Shown here: positions 26,725 through 36,382 of the stretch, piece by piece
Position numbering within the stretch: the stretch's first letter is position 1
Layout of the letters: each line of letters starts with the position of its first letter
Assembly (NCBI GenBank): GCA_016708465.1
Contig: JADJFT010000005.1
Location: forward strand, 207,501 to 269,354
Source of the DNA: Rhodanobacteraceae bacterium
Lineage (GTDB): Bacteria; Pseudomonadota; Gammaproteobacteria; Xanthomonadales; Ahniellaceae
Direction: 5' to 3'
DNA length: 61,854 bases
Made by a program: the position numbers and the translations under genes
The notes under the pieces: generated by a model
What the model saw: only the letters and a program-made list of their open reading frames with translations
Database searches by the model: none
What the model was told of the DNA's origin: nothing

Positions 26725-28332
26725 TCAGTGCACCGCCGTTGGTGGTGCGCGATCAAGCGCGGCGATGAGTGCGGGATCGCGCTGATAGAGGTCGTCGACA
26801 AAGCGCACGCCACCGTTGCCGTCGGAGACTGCGGTCAGATAGAGCAGGTGCACGGCGACCGGTTCGGACAGCATGACGGTCTGTTCCTTGCCGGCAGCGG
26901 CGGCGCTGTCTATACGCGCACGCGTCCATTCCGGCATCGATGCCAACAGCCACTGCGCAAGATCAAGCGCGGACTCGACACGGATGCAGCCGGAAGAAAA
27001 GCTACGTCGAACGCGACTGAAAAGTGCCGGCGCCGAGGTATCGTGCAGATAGACATTGTGCTTGTTCGGAAACATGAATTTGACCGCACCCAGCGCACTG
27101 TTCGGCCCCGGGCGCTGCCGTAGCCGATATGGAAAATTGCCCGGCGACAGCGATTTCCAACTGATACCCGTCGGATCGACGGTGTCGCCGTTGCGATCCA
27201 CCACGACATAGCCGAGCCGCGTCACCGCGTCGGGATCACGCTTGAACAGTGGCAGCTTGTCGCGCACCGCCAGTGAATGCGGGACTTCCCACCACGGACT
27301 GAAAACGAGGTGGGTGATTGTGCCCGAGAAGCTCGGCGTACGCCGGTACAACTGGCCGACGATGACCTGTTGCACGCGCTCGACGGCACCATCGGCCCAA
27401 GCTTCAAGCTGAAAGTCGGCGATGTTGACGCGGATATTCCGGCGCCCCATTTCCTGCGGCAGCCAGCGTAGGCGTTCAAGATTGGCGCGGATCTGGTTGA
27501 TGCGATCGCTGGCGCGCTGATTGAGTTGCGCCAGGGTGAGTGCGCCGACGATGCCATCGGGTTCGAGGTTGGCACGACGTTGAAACCCACGTACCGCGAC
27601 CGCGAGCGCATCGTCAAAGGGCGCATCGGCTGGGACTTCCGAATCTGCGTCGAGCAGCCCGGACAACTGCAAGCGCGCGCGCAGTTGCTCGACGCGGATG
27701 CCAGTATCGCCAAGGCGCAGCGTCGATCCATGGTCGATGCCAACCCAACGACTCAGCGTCGCGTAGCCACGGAAGCGTGCCAGTGCCGTGCGCAGTTCGG
27801 CATACAGTGGATCGCGCGGTGCCAAGCGTTCCAGCGTAGCGGCGACATCGCCCTCGGTCAGCGCCTGTTCGAGTAACGCGACCGCATCGATGCTGGGCCG
27901 GGTAGCAGTCCAATTCGGTTCGACGGTAAGCGGGTCGACGCGGCCGGCGTGCAGATGCGCGGCCAGCGCAAGCCAGGCATCGGTCGCCAGCAGTTCGCGA
28001 CTGGCGTCGCAATGATCAGAGCCGAGCAATTCATCGTGGTGGTAGCCACGCGCCTGTAAGCCGTGGCTTTCGGCGTCTTCGATCGCGCCGACCAAGGACT
28101 GCAGCGCCGCTTGGCAGCTTGGCCCGGTCCAAGCTGGCGCGAATTCACGGCGTTCATAGAAGCGATGCACGGCCAGCGGATCGAACAACGCGTCAGGATC
28201 GACGGATCGATGTCGCGCTCCCGAGTGTTCGAGCAGTTCGCGGACACTCGCTTCAGTCGCCTCGGCATGGCCGCAGCCCAAGGTCAGCATCACCAACAGC
28301 ACGACAATGCGCACGCGCGACGCGCCGTTCAC
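26725..28332 (-). CDS. L,D-transpeptidase of the YcbB/LdtD type
   Basis: A 535-residue exported enzyme that cross-links peptidoglycan through 3-3 bonds. It has a signal peptide (about 1-26), an N-terminal scaffold domain, a peptidoglycan-binding domain (about 205-275; RRANLEPDGIVGALTL) and a YkuD catalytic domain (about 310-480). The catalytic motif is complete: HDTSAPALFSRVRRSFSSGCIRV with the nucleophilic cysteine. The GTG start at 28332 overlaps the stop of the upstream YkuD_2 gene (GTGA), so the two are coupled. Confidence 0.93.
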   Translation of the reverse strand: MNGASRVRIVVLLVMLTLGCGHAEATEASVRELLEHSGARHRSVDPDALFDPLAVHRFYERREFAPAWTGPSCQAALQSLVGAIEDAESHGLQARGYHHDELLGSDHCDASRELLATDAWLALAAHLHAGRVDPLTVEPNWTATRPSIDAVALLEQALTEGDVAATLERLAPRDPLYAELRTALARFRGYATLSRWVGIDHGSTLRLGDTGIRVEQLRARLQLSGLLDADSEVPADAPFDDALAVAVRGFQRRANLEPDGIVGALTLAQLNQRASDRINQIRANLERLRWLPQEMGRRNIRVNIADFQLEAWADGAVERVQQVIVGQLYRRTPSFSGTITHLVFSPWWEVPHSLAVRDKLPLFKRDPDAVTRLGYVVVDRNGDTVDPTGISWKSLSPGNFPYRLRQRPGPNSALGAVKFMFPNKHNVYLHDTSAPALFSRVRRSFSSGCIRVESALDLAQWLLASMPEWTRARIDSAAAAGKEQTVMLSEPVAVHLLYLTAVSDGNGGVRFVDDLYQRDPALIAALDRAPPTAVH

Positions 28333-29045
28333 GATCCCACTGGGCGCGTCGCCTCAGCATCGCGTGGTGTGGCTTGTTGCGTCAGTCGGCGTGAACAACC
28401 GAGGTACGGCGAACGCGCAAGCCAAACCGGGTCGGGATAGTAGGCAAACAACAGTTGGTGATTCTTGAGATCGTCGATCACCGCGCGCGCCACCACCGGT
28501 CGCAGTGCCGGACAACCAAAGCTGCGCCCCAGCCGACCTTGGCGCAACGCCTGCACGGGATCGACGTAGCTGGCACCGTGCATGACGATCAGACGATCGC
28601 GAGCTTGATCATTGGTACCGGGTTCCAATCCATCGAGGCGCAAGGAATAGCCGTTGCCACCAGTATAAGTATCGTCTGTCAGAAAGAGGCCAAGGCTCGA
28701 TTGGTGGCTGCCTTCAACATTCGAAAATGCGTGGGCAAGATTCTCGCCACTGCCGCGACCATGCGCGACATATTCGGCATGCAGAAGTCGTTGGGTGGGC
28801 AGATCGAACAGCCACAGTCGGCGTTCGGTCGATGGACGCGAGTAATCGACGACCGCCAAGCGTGAAGTCGGCGGTGCCGCGCCGATTTCGGCCGCACAAT
28901 CGCGTGCTTCGAGTGCCAGTGTCAGCACTTGCGGCGGCACATCGGGTGCTTGTTCAAGCAAGCGATCGAGCAACGCCGAGGCGCACGCGCTGAACGGCAG
29001 GAGCGCGCATACCAAGGGCCAGCAAGTCGGGAAGCGGAGTGCCAT
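28329..29045 (-). CDS. Murein L,D-transpeptidase catalytic-domain protein (YkuD_2 type)
   Basis: A 238-residue exported protein with an N-terminal signal (FPTCWPLVCALLPFSACASA). The remainder matches the murein L,D-transpeptidase catalytic-domain family: LAVVDYSRPS near the start of the domain, VMHGASYV, and the cysteine motif LGRSFGCPALRP. Both catalytic-site histidine and cysteine are thus present. The signal ends in a possible lipobox (FSAC). The ATG at 29045 is preferred over a longer start because of the signal peptide. Confidence 0.85.
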   Translation of the reverse strand: MALRFPTCWPLVCALLPFSACASALLDRLLEQAPDVPPQVLTLALEARDCAAEIGAAPPTSRLAVVDYSRPSTERRLWLFDLPTQRLLHAEYVAHGRGSGENLAHAFSNVEGSHQSSLGLFLTDDTYTGGNGYSLRLDGLEPGTNDQARDRLIVMHGASYVDPVQALRQGRLGRSFGCPALRPVVARAVIDDLKNHQLLFAYYPDPVWLARSPYLGCSRRLTQQATPRDAEATRPVGS

Positions 29046-29123
29046 CTGCGGGCGAGTATAGCCAGGGCCACCGGGACTTCCGCGACGATGGTCGCAACGA
29101 TAACTGAACATGCCCGCCGCGCC

Positions 29124-30044
29124 TCAATCTGGCCTTAATCGGGGGTCAATCATCGTGCGCAGTGCGTCGACGGCGAGGTTGACGAAGATGATCGCGACAC
29201 CGGCGGTTAGCGCGACGCCCATCACCAGCGTGTAGTCGCGGTTGAGTGCGCCTTGAACGAAGTAGCGGCCGATGCCGGGGATGCCGAAGACTTGTTCGAC
29301 CACGACCGAGCCGGTGACCAGCGCGATCGTCGCTGGCGCGATCCAAGCGATGATCGGCGCCATTGTCGGGCGCAACGCGTGATGAATCAGCAAGTCGCGG
29401 CCCTCGATGCCGCGGGCGCGCGCCGCCAGGATGTAATCGCTGGCGAGCACGTCGATCAGGCTGGCACGGGTGAGTCGCACCACGTAGGCCAGGTTCGGGG
29501 CCGCCAAGGCGAGTACTGGCAAGATCGCATAACGCAGGTCGGTCGCATCCCAGCCACCGGCCGGCAGCACGCCGAGCCAGACCGCGAAGCACAGCACCAG
29601 CAACGGCGCCAGGACGAATTTTGGCAGCGCCAGTCCGATCAATCCGAGGCCACTGGCGACGTGGTCTGGCCAGCGTCCGGCGCGGGTGCCGGCGATCAGC
29701 CCGAGCGGCACGCCGATCACGAGCGCGAGCAGCAACGCGGCGATCCCAAGCGGCACCGACACCTTGAGCCCGCCCGCGATCAGTTCATTGACGCTGTAGT
29801 CCGGGTATTGGAACGACGGTCCGAGATCGCCGCGCGCGAGCTGGCCGAGATAGCGCAGGTATTGTGTCGGCAGTGGTTCATCGAGGTGGTAGCGCGCTTC
29901 GAGGCGGGCGCGAATTTCCGCTGTTACGTCGCGCTCGACATCGAATGGCCCACCCGGTGCGGCGCGCATCAGCACGAAACACAGCGTCACCAGCAGCCAC
30001 AACGTCAGTAGCGCCTCGCCAATACGAACCAGCCAGCGCGTCAT
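29124..30044 (-). CDS. Peptide ABC transporter permease (OppB/DppB type)
   Basis: A 306-residue inner-membrane permease with the usual six helices. The N-terminus (LTLWLLVTLCFVLMRAAPGGPF) and the EAA-type cytoplasmic loop (YILAARARGIEGRDLLIHHALR) are diagnostic of the OppB/DppB family. It overlaps the upstream binding-protein gene by four bases. No OppC-type second permease or ATPase lies next to it, so the transporter must be completed from elsewhere. Confidence 0.93.
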   Translation of the reverse strand: MTRWLVRIGEALLTLWLLVTLCFVLMRAAPGGPFDVERDVTAEIRARLEARYHLDEPLPTQYLRYLGQLARGDLGPSFQYPDYSVNELIAGGLKVSVPLGIAALLLALVIGVPLGLIAGTRAGRWPDHVASGLGLIGLALPKFVLAPLLVLCFAVWLGVLPAGGWDATDLRYAILPVLALAAPNLAYVVRLTRASLIDVLASDYILAARARGIEGRDLLIHHALRPTMAPIIAWIAPATIALVTGSVVVEQVFGIPGIGRYFVQGALNRDYTLVMGVALTAGVAIIFVNLAVDALRTMIDPRLRPD

Positions 30045-31630
30045 CGCGCCGACTCGCGCAGGCGCATCCAGCGCGAGGGATGGCGGTCGAGCGGATTGGC
30101 GATGAAGCCTTCGACGTCATCACGCACCAGATGCTTGGAGACATAGAAATAGATCGGCAGAATCGGCTGCGCTTGCATCAACAGCGACTCTGCCTGCGCG
30201 TAAGCCTGCAGCCGTCGCTGCGGGTCGGTCTGCACGCGTGCTTGCGCCAGTTGGCGCGAGAACGTCGAGTTCTGATAGCCGGTCCAGTTGGTCGTTCCTA
30301 AGCCATCAAAGGCTTCGAGAAAGGTGAGTGGATCATCGACATCAGCGATCCAGCCGCCGCGAAAAACTTCAGTGATACGACCGACACGACGGTTCTGTAC
30401 GAATACTTTCCATTCCTCGTTGACCAGATGCGTGTGTACCCCGAGTTGTTCACGCCACATCGCCGCAACGGCGAGCGCGAGGCGACGATGTGGTGTCGAC
30501 GTGTTGTAGCGCAGTTCGACATCCAGTGGCCGCGTCGCCGAGTAGCCCGCTTCAGCGTAGAGCCGTTGTGCCTCGGCGTTGCGGGCCGGTTGCGTCATTG
30601 CCGCGTCTGGCGGTTTAGGCGCGGCCACGCCGAGCATGACCGGCGGGATCAATGTGCAGGCCGGACGTTCGCCGAGGCCGGTGATATAGCGCGTTAGGAT
30701 GTCGCGGTCGATCGCCAGCGACAGCGCCCGCCGCAACGCCGGTTGGTCGGCGAACGGCGCGCGGCGCAGGTTGTAGCCGAGATAGAAACTACCGAGGTAG
30801 GGACTGATGCGCAGTTGCTTGCCGAAGCGTGCACGCAGGCGTTCGAGTCTTCCGGGCTGCACGACTTCAGTAAAATCCAGATCGCCGGCAACATAGCGTT
30901 TCTGTTCGGTGTTCGCGTCTTCGGTGATATGAAAGCGCACGTGCTCGATCGCGACGTTCGCGGCATCATGGAAGCGCGGATTGCGTTCCAGCAGCAGGCT
31001 CGCTTGCGGCGTCCATTCGATCAATCGATACGGGCCGTTGCTGATCATGTTCCCCGGTCGCGTGTGTTGTGCGCCGTGGCGTTGCAGTGACGACAGATGA
31101 ATCGGTGCGGCGATCGGCAACACCAGTCGTTCGAGCAATGCTGTCGGCTGCGTCAGTTCGATCACGACCGTGCGTGCATTCGGCGCACGCAGACCAAGGT
31201 CGGTCGCCGGCCGAGTACCGTGCAGTACCGCGGGTGCCTGGCGGATGGTCGCGAACAGCGAGGCCAGCGGTGCCGCAGTCTCGGGATCAAGCGCGCGTTG
31301 CATCGACGCGACGAATTGCGCGGCGGTAAGCGCTTCGCCATTCGACCAGCGCAGCTCAGCGCGCAGGTAAAAGGTCCAGGTCAGGCCATCGGCTGCGACC
31401 TCCCAGCGCTCGGCCATGCCCGGCACAATCGTGCCGTCGGCCGCGAAGGTGACCAGGCCTTCGTATAGGTCCATGAGAATATTTTGCGAACCAACTTCCG
31501 CGCCAAGGTGCACGTCGAGCGTGGTGGGCTCGGGACCGTTACCGCGATCGAGCACGGCCTCGGTCGCCACCGCGCGGTGCGAACACGCGAGCGACAGGGC
31601 CAATACGAGGAGCGAACGCGTCGTGAGCAT
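30041..31630 (-). CDS. Extracellular peptide-binding protein (SBP_bac_5, OppA type)
   Basis: A 529-residue periplasmic binding protein with a signal peptide ending near AVATEA. Family motifs are GNGPEPTTLDVHLGAEVGS, the MAERWEVAADGLTWTFYLR region typical of OppA/MppA, and GNMISNGPYRLIEW. The ATG at 31630 begins the signal peptide; an in-frame start 36 bases upstream is less likely. It probably delivers oligopeptides, or murein peptides, to the permease encoded downstream; substrate choice cannot be read from the sequence. Confidence 0.9.
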   Translation of the reverse strand: MLTTRSLLVLALSLACSHRAVATEAVLDRGNGPEPTTLDVHLGAEVGSQNILMDLYEGLVTFAADGTIVPGMAERWEVAADGLTWTFYLRAELRWSNGEALTAAQFVASMQRALDPETAAPLASLFATIRQAPAVLHGTRPATDLGLRAPNARTVVIELTQPTALLERLVLPIAAPIHLSSLQRHGAQHTRPGNMISNGPYRLIEWTPQASLLLERNPRFHDAANVAIEHVRFHITEDANTEQKRYVAGDLDFTEVVQPGRLERLRARFGKQLRISPYLGSFYLGYNLRRAPFADQPALRRALSLAIDRDILTRYITGLGERPACTLIPPVMLGVAAPKPPDAAMTQPARNAEAQRLYAEAGYSATRPLDVELRYNTSTPHRRLALAVAAMWREQLGVHTHLVNEEWKVFVQNRRVGRITEVFRGGWIADVDDPLTFLEAFDGLGTTNWTGYQNSTFSRQLAQARVQTDPQRRLQAYAQAESLLMQAQPILPIYFYVSKHLVRDDVEGFIANPLDRHPSRWMRLRESAR

Positions 31631-31666
31631 CGACGGCTTATACGCATGGCCGTACCGCAAAAGCAA

Positions 31667-31692
31667 ACGGCCCGGGATTTCACCCGGGCCGT
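31667..31692 (-). terminator. Terminator after the DUF3604 gene
   Basis: A perfect ten-base stem (ACGGCCCGGG / CCCGGGCCGT) with a six-base loop lies 23 bases after the stop of the upstream minus-strand gene. On that strand it is followed by a T-rich stretch (ttgctttt). It separates that gene from the OppA gene. Confidence 0.75.
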
Positions 31693-31714
31693 CGGCGGTG
31701 TCGTGCGTGATCGG

Positions 31715-34434
31715 CTACTTGGTGATCACGCTGACGTTGTCGACCACGAATGAGGTCGCGACTTGTGAACCTTCCACGCCGAGGAAGTAGATACGGATGG
31801 TCTGTCCCTTGTACGCCAGCAGGTTGAAGCTCTTTTGGCTGTAACCGCCGGCTGCGTTCAGATTCGAATACGTCGCGAGTGTGGCGAGCACGGTGTTCGA
31901 ACTATTGCGGACCTGTGCCTTCAGCGTGTCGTAGGCGCTGGTGGTCGTGGTTTCGTCGGTCGCCACGTCCAGCCAGAACGTCAACGTCGCCTGCGTCGCC
32001 GCGCTCGGGATGGTGATGGTCTGGTAAGCCGAATCGGTATGCGTCGCGCCGTAACCGTTCAACCAGGCCTTCCATGAACCGGCGTAGGCGGCAAAGCTGG
32101 CGTCGTTGGTGATGACGCCACTGGTCGCGGTCCAGTTGGTGCTACCCGACTCGAAGCCGCCGTTCTTGATTTGCTCGATCGTGGCCGTGTTGTTGATGGT
32201 GAAATTCACCGCTGTCGAGGTCTTGGTGTTTCCCGCCGCATCGAAGGCTTTCGCAGTCAGCGCGTGCGAGGCATTGCTCAGCGTTGTCGAGTTCAGCGTC
32301 ATCGAATACGGCGAGGTCGTGTCGGTACCTTTGAGCACGCTGTCGACATAGAACTCGACCTTGCTGACGCCGACGTTGTCCGACGCGGTCGCGGCCAACG
32401 TGATCGTGCCGCTGCTGCCGGTTTCGGTCGCGGTCACCGTTGGGCCGGTGGTGTCGGACGTGGTGTTGTTCACCGTGAAGCTGGCGGCGGTCGACGTCGT
32501 GCTGTTGCCGGCGGCATCGCTGGCGCGCGCAGTCAATGAATGCGAACCATTGCTCAGCGCGGTCGAGTTGAATGCGAGACTGTACGGCGCAGTGGTGTCG
32601 CTACCGCGCGAAGCGCCGTCGATGAAGAACTCGACCGAGCTCACGCCGACGTTGTCCGACGCCGTCGCATTCAACGTGATCGTGCCCGAGGTGCCGGTGA
32701 CCGAAGCGCTGACGGTCGGAGCCGTGGTGTCGCCGCCGCCGCTGCCCTGAGTCACCCAGATCGGCGCCGACCACAGGATCTTGCCGTCATCCTGGGTCAG
32801 TTTCGCGTAGAAAAATGTTCGCCGGTTGCCGGTGTGAAACTGTACGTCGCGGTTGAAGCCAGCAGCGTGACAGTGCCGCCACGTTTCGGCACGCCGCGAT
32901 ACCACTGCACTTGCGAGACGCTGCGGCCGGCGCTGTTGGCGAAATTCGCGACCAGGTTCAAAGCGCCGTTGTTGCTGATGCGGCTGCCCATGATGTTGCC
33001 GTTTGCGGTCGTGATCAGCTGCGAATTCTTGTCCATCGTCGCGTAGATCCGACGGGCTTTCATCGCGGCGACGAAGTTGGCTTCATTCAAGGTGCTGCCG
33101 GTCGCCAGCAGCACGCCAGTGCGATTGGTATAGCTCGCGCCCCAGTTCGCGCAATGATTGTCCTGGTTCGTTGTGGGCGCGACGTGGAAGCCGTTTTCGA
33201 GCAGTCGGTCGAACGCGCCCGAATAGGTGCTGCGGCTGGTTTCGGTCTCGGTCGTATTCGACGAAAAAGCCGAGGTGTTCATGATCTCGGCGGCGACCAT
33301 GACCTCGTCGCCATCAACGTGATAACCCATCACCGTGGTGCCGATCTTGAACTGGTCGCTGGTGCTCGGGTGATTGAACTGACCGACCCAGCCGCGCGCC
33401 TTCATCGTCGTGTACAGGTTGGCGTAGTCATTTTTCGCGACGAAGACATCGCCGAGTAACTGGTTCGAGCTATTGTATTCCCAAGCAGCGAGCTTGTTGC
33501 CATTGATGACGTTGAGGTGGCCACCATTGCTGATCACGCCCCACTCCATGCCGTACAGCGCGAGGAAATTCGGGTTGGCGCTGTTCGAGTTCGCCATTGC
33601 AGTACGGCCAGCGGCGTAGCGATTGATTGCCGTCGCCGGGCTGGCTGAGGTGTTGGTGCTCGACGAGCCGTCGAAGTAATGGTTGTGTTCCGACTCCATC
33701 AGGAAGTCGAGGCCACGGCCGCGTGCATAGTTGAATGCATCGGCCGGACCGAAGGCACCGGTTTGCGCCGGCTGTGACGAGGTACAAGAGCCGATCGCGC
33801 CGCCACCGTCCGAGTCATTGCTCTGACCGTGCAGGTTGCCGAAGTAGACGGTGTAGGGCAGCGATGCGGTCGCGGCCTGTGACTTGGCCGATGTCGTCGT
33901 CGGCAGCGCATTGAAATCGGGCATCGCGATCTTCGGCATCGCACCGACACGGACCTCCCATTCCTGCACGTGCGCGTCGCTGCCGTCGTCCAGCAGCGCC
34001 TGATCGACGCGCTTGGCGAGCGAACCACTGCGTGAACGCTGCGTAGTCGGATCACCGGCAGTGGCGGTCAGGCATACTTTGTAGAAGCCATCCGCCAGCA
34101 AGCGTTTGTCGGCACCGGCACCGTCCCAAGGCAGCACCGTCTCGATTTGTTTCTGGAACAGACGTTCTTCGCCATGCCAGTGACGCAGCACGCGGCTGCC
34201 GTCTTGGGTCAGCAGTTCGACCTTCCACGCCACAGTCGATGGATCGCGGGCGTCGATGTAACTGAAGTACAGCGTGAACTCGCGCGCTACCGATTTGTCG
34301 GCCGCATAAGGCGCGTAGATCGCCGCTTCGAATTCGTGGTGGTCAGGACTGACCGGACGTGCCGACTGGACCGAAAAGGCAGCTGCCAGACACAGCGCGA
34401 GCGTAGTCGCGCGCAAACGCGTGGAACGAAGCAT
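31715..34434 (-). CDS. Secreted PHP/DUF3604 protein with bacterial Ig-like repeats (one frameshift)
   Basis: The full protein would be about 906 residues. A signal peptide (about 1-25) is followed by a DUF3604 domain with PHP-type metal-ligand motifs (NLHGQSNDSDGG, ESEHNHYFDG, GMEWGVISNGGHLNVI, GQFNHPS). Two Ig-like repeats of about 95 residues then follow, each with TITLxATASDNVGVSxVEF and FNSTALSNGSHSLTAxAxDAAGN-like text. A beta-sandwich end domain resembles carbohydrate-binding modules. The frame breaks at an A5 run (32811-32815). One more base there (T6 on the coding strand) joins ...TPATGEH to FFYAKLTQDDGKILWSAPIW. It is probably a cell-surface or secreted metallohydrolase; substrate unknown. 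Confidence 0.8.
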
Positions 34435-34548
34435 GGAATCCCCCGGGAAAATGTGCGCGCACGCTTGCCGCAGTGCTTCCATTCGTTGACGCGTCCCTAC
34501 GGCCGGTGCCCGGCTCTGTTTGTGACGCGGTTCATGCGCGGACGCTTT

Positions 34549-35244
34549 TTAACGGTTAGTCACAGACAAGTCTTGCTGCGTCGCCGCAATTACTCTGGCA
34601 TCGAGCGCCGAAAGCCGCGCCGGTGTGCCGACGTCTTCCCAGTCGCCCTGATGTGGTTCCGCCGAATACTGGCCAGCACGTGCCGCCGCGACCAGCAATG
34701 GTGTGATCGAGAACTTGCCGGCACGCCGGTCGCGCAGCAATTCTGGCCGATATACGCCGATACCGGAGAGCGTATGCATCCCGGCGTCGGCGCCGAGCAA
34801 TGGTGAGGCCAGCGTTTCGAAATCACCGGGTGTGCGAAATGCCGGCAGCGGGATCAATACGCCATGCGCTAGTCCGGCGGGCTCATCTGGCAGCGTGGCG
34901 AGTGGGTGCGTGCTCCAGATGTCGCCATTGATCACGATAAACGGTGACTCGCCCAGCATGGGCAGCGCGGCCAGCATGCCGCCGCCGGTTTCCAGCGGCG
35001 TTTCACCTTCGTAGCTGTAATGCAGGCGCAGTCCGAAATCGCTGCCGTCGCCCAGTATCTCCGGGAAGCGATCGGCCAGCCACGACGTGTTGATCACGAT
35101 GTCGCGCACGCCAATCGCGTGCAGGCGTTCGATGTGCCATGCGATCAGCGGCTTGCCGCCGACCGACAACAGCGGCTTCGGCGTCGTCAAGGTCAGCGGG
35201 CGCATGCGCTCGCCGAGGCCGGCGGCGAAAATCAGGGCCTTCAT
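34549..35244 (-). CDS. murU: N-acetylmuramate alpha-1-phosphate uridylyltransferase
   Basis: A 231-residue nucleotidyltransferase with the signature FAAGLGERMRPLTLTTPKPLL, a lysine-containing nucleotide-binding loop (GGKPLIAWHIERL), VINGDIW and the GDWEDVGTPARL end. Next to an AmgK-type kinase it is best assigned as MurU, which makes UDP-MurNAc from MurNAc-1-phosphate in the cell-wall recycling route known from Pseudomonas. A sugar-1-phosphate nucleotidyltransferase of other specificity is the alternative. The start overlaps the kinase stop (TGATG). Confidence 0.88.
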   Translation of the reverse strand: MKALIFAAGLGERMRPLTLTTPKPLLSVGGKPLIAWHIERLHAIGVRDIVINTSWLADRFPEILGDGSDFGLRLHYSYEGETPLETGGGMLAALPMLGESPFIVINGDIWSTHPLATLPDEPAGLAHGVLIPLPAFRTPGDFETLASPLLGADAGMHTLSGIGVYRPELLRDRRAGKFSITPLLVAAARAGQYSAEPHQGDWEDVGTPARLSALDARVIAATQQDLSVTNR

Positions 35245-36248
35245 CATGCGTCGCGCGGAGCGGTCAAGTCGATGTTCGCAGTAATCGTCGCCAGCCATTC
35301 ACCGAATGGCTTCAGGTCCTTGTTCGCGGTCGCGACATCAAGCGTGTACCTGAGCACCAACGGCAGGTCGTTCAAATACTGCGCTTTGCCATCGCGATAC
35401 CAGAGCCGGCAAAAGATGCCGAGCACTTTCAGATGGCGTTGTACGCCCATCAGGTCAAACCAGCGTTTCCAGCGCAATTCGTTATGTGCGATCAGATTGG
35501 CGCTGACCGCGCGTTCCCGATACCCCTGCATCCAGGCCAGCACGCGTTCCTTCGGCCACTCGATGTAGCAGTCGCGCAGCAGCGAGACGAGGTCGTAGGT
35601 GATCGGCCCCTTCACCGCGTCCTGGAAATCGATGACGCCGGGATTGTTGAAGCTCGTGCGCATCAAGTTGCGGCTATGAAAGTCGCGATGCACGAATACC
35701 TGCGGTTGTTCGAGTGCCGACGCCGTCAGGACCGAGAACGCATCCTCGATCGTGTCCCAACCGCTGCAGTTTGGCTGCAGACCGAGATGTCGCTGCAGGA
35801 ACCACTCCGGGAACAATTCCATCTCGGCGACCAGCTTGCCGTAGTGATAGGTCTCCAGCCCGGCGCTATCGACGCGCGTTTGCATCGCATACAGCGTGTT
35901 CAGCGCATCCCGGTAGAGCGTGTCAGCAGTCTGCTCGTTCAACTGCGAGAGATAGCTGTCATCGCCGAGGTCGGCCATCAGGATGAAGCCGAGGGTGCGT
36001 TCGATCGCCACCATCTCCGGCGCATTCACGTTGGCCTTGCGCAGACGTGCGTGGATGTCGAGCCACGGTGCAATGTTCTCGCGGTCGGGTGGTGCGTCCA
36101 TCACGATGAAGGTGTTGTCGCGGCTCGACAACCGGTAATAGCTGCGGAAACTGGCGTCACTCGAGGCTGGGGCCAATTTGATCGTATTGTCATTCAGTAC
36201 GCCACGGCACCAGTTCTCCAGCGCCATTTCGCGTTTGCGGTCCATCAT
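35244..36248 (-). CDS. amgK: N-acetylmuramate/N-acetylglucosamine anomeric kinase
   Basis: A 334-residue aminoglycoside-phosphotransferase-fold kinase. The catalytic loop is VFVHRDFHSRNLM and the metal-binding aspartate is in GVIDFQDAVKGPITYDLVSLLRD, both diagnostic. The N-terminal region has SSDASFRSYYRL typical of AmgK. It phosphorylates MurNAc or GlcNAc at C1 to feed MurU. The ATG at 36248 is preceded by ggagaa; the longer frame upstream is not supported. Confidence 0.9.
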   Translation of the reverse strand: MMDRKREMALENWCRGVLNDNTIKLAPASSDASFRSYYRLSSRDNTFIVMDAPPDRENIAPWLDIHARLRKANVNAPEMVAIERTLGFILMADLGDDSYLSQLNEQTADTLYRDALNTLYAMQTRVDSAGLETYHYGKLVAEMELFPEWFLQRHLGLQPNCSGWDTIEDAFSVLTASALEQPQVFVHRDFHSRNLMRTSFNNPGVIDFQDAVKGPITYDLVSLLRDCYIEWPKERVLAWMQGYRERAVSANLIAHNELRWKRWFDLMGVQRHLKVLGIFCRLWYRDGKAQYLNDLPLVLRYTLDVATANKDLKPFGEWLATITANIDLTAPRDA

Positions 36249-36382
36249 CGAGTCGTTCTCCGGCAGTGGCTGCAGTCTAGTCAGCCAGCGCCGAGCATGG
36301 CGTGCGGACACTGCAAACTTTGCGGAATGTAAACGACAGCGCCCCGCAATGGGCGGGGCGTCGAAGCGGATCGGACAGTCGC

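Noticed and set aside
29253..30011. A 252-codon plus-strand ORF over the OppB gene
   Set aside because: It is antisense to a clear permease gene and has shadow-type composition.
35139..36332. A 397-codon plus-strand ORF over murU/amgK
   Set aside because: It lies antisense to two genes with diagnostic catalytic motifs; no domain is visible in it.
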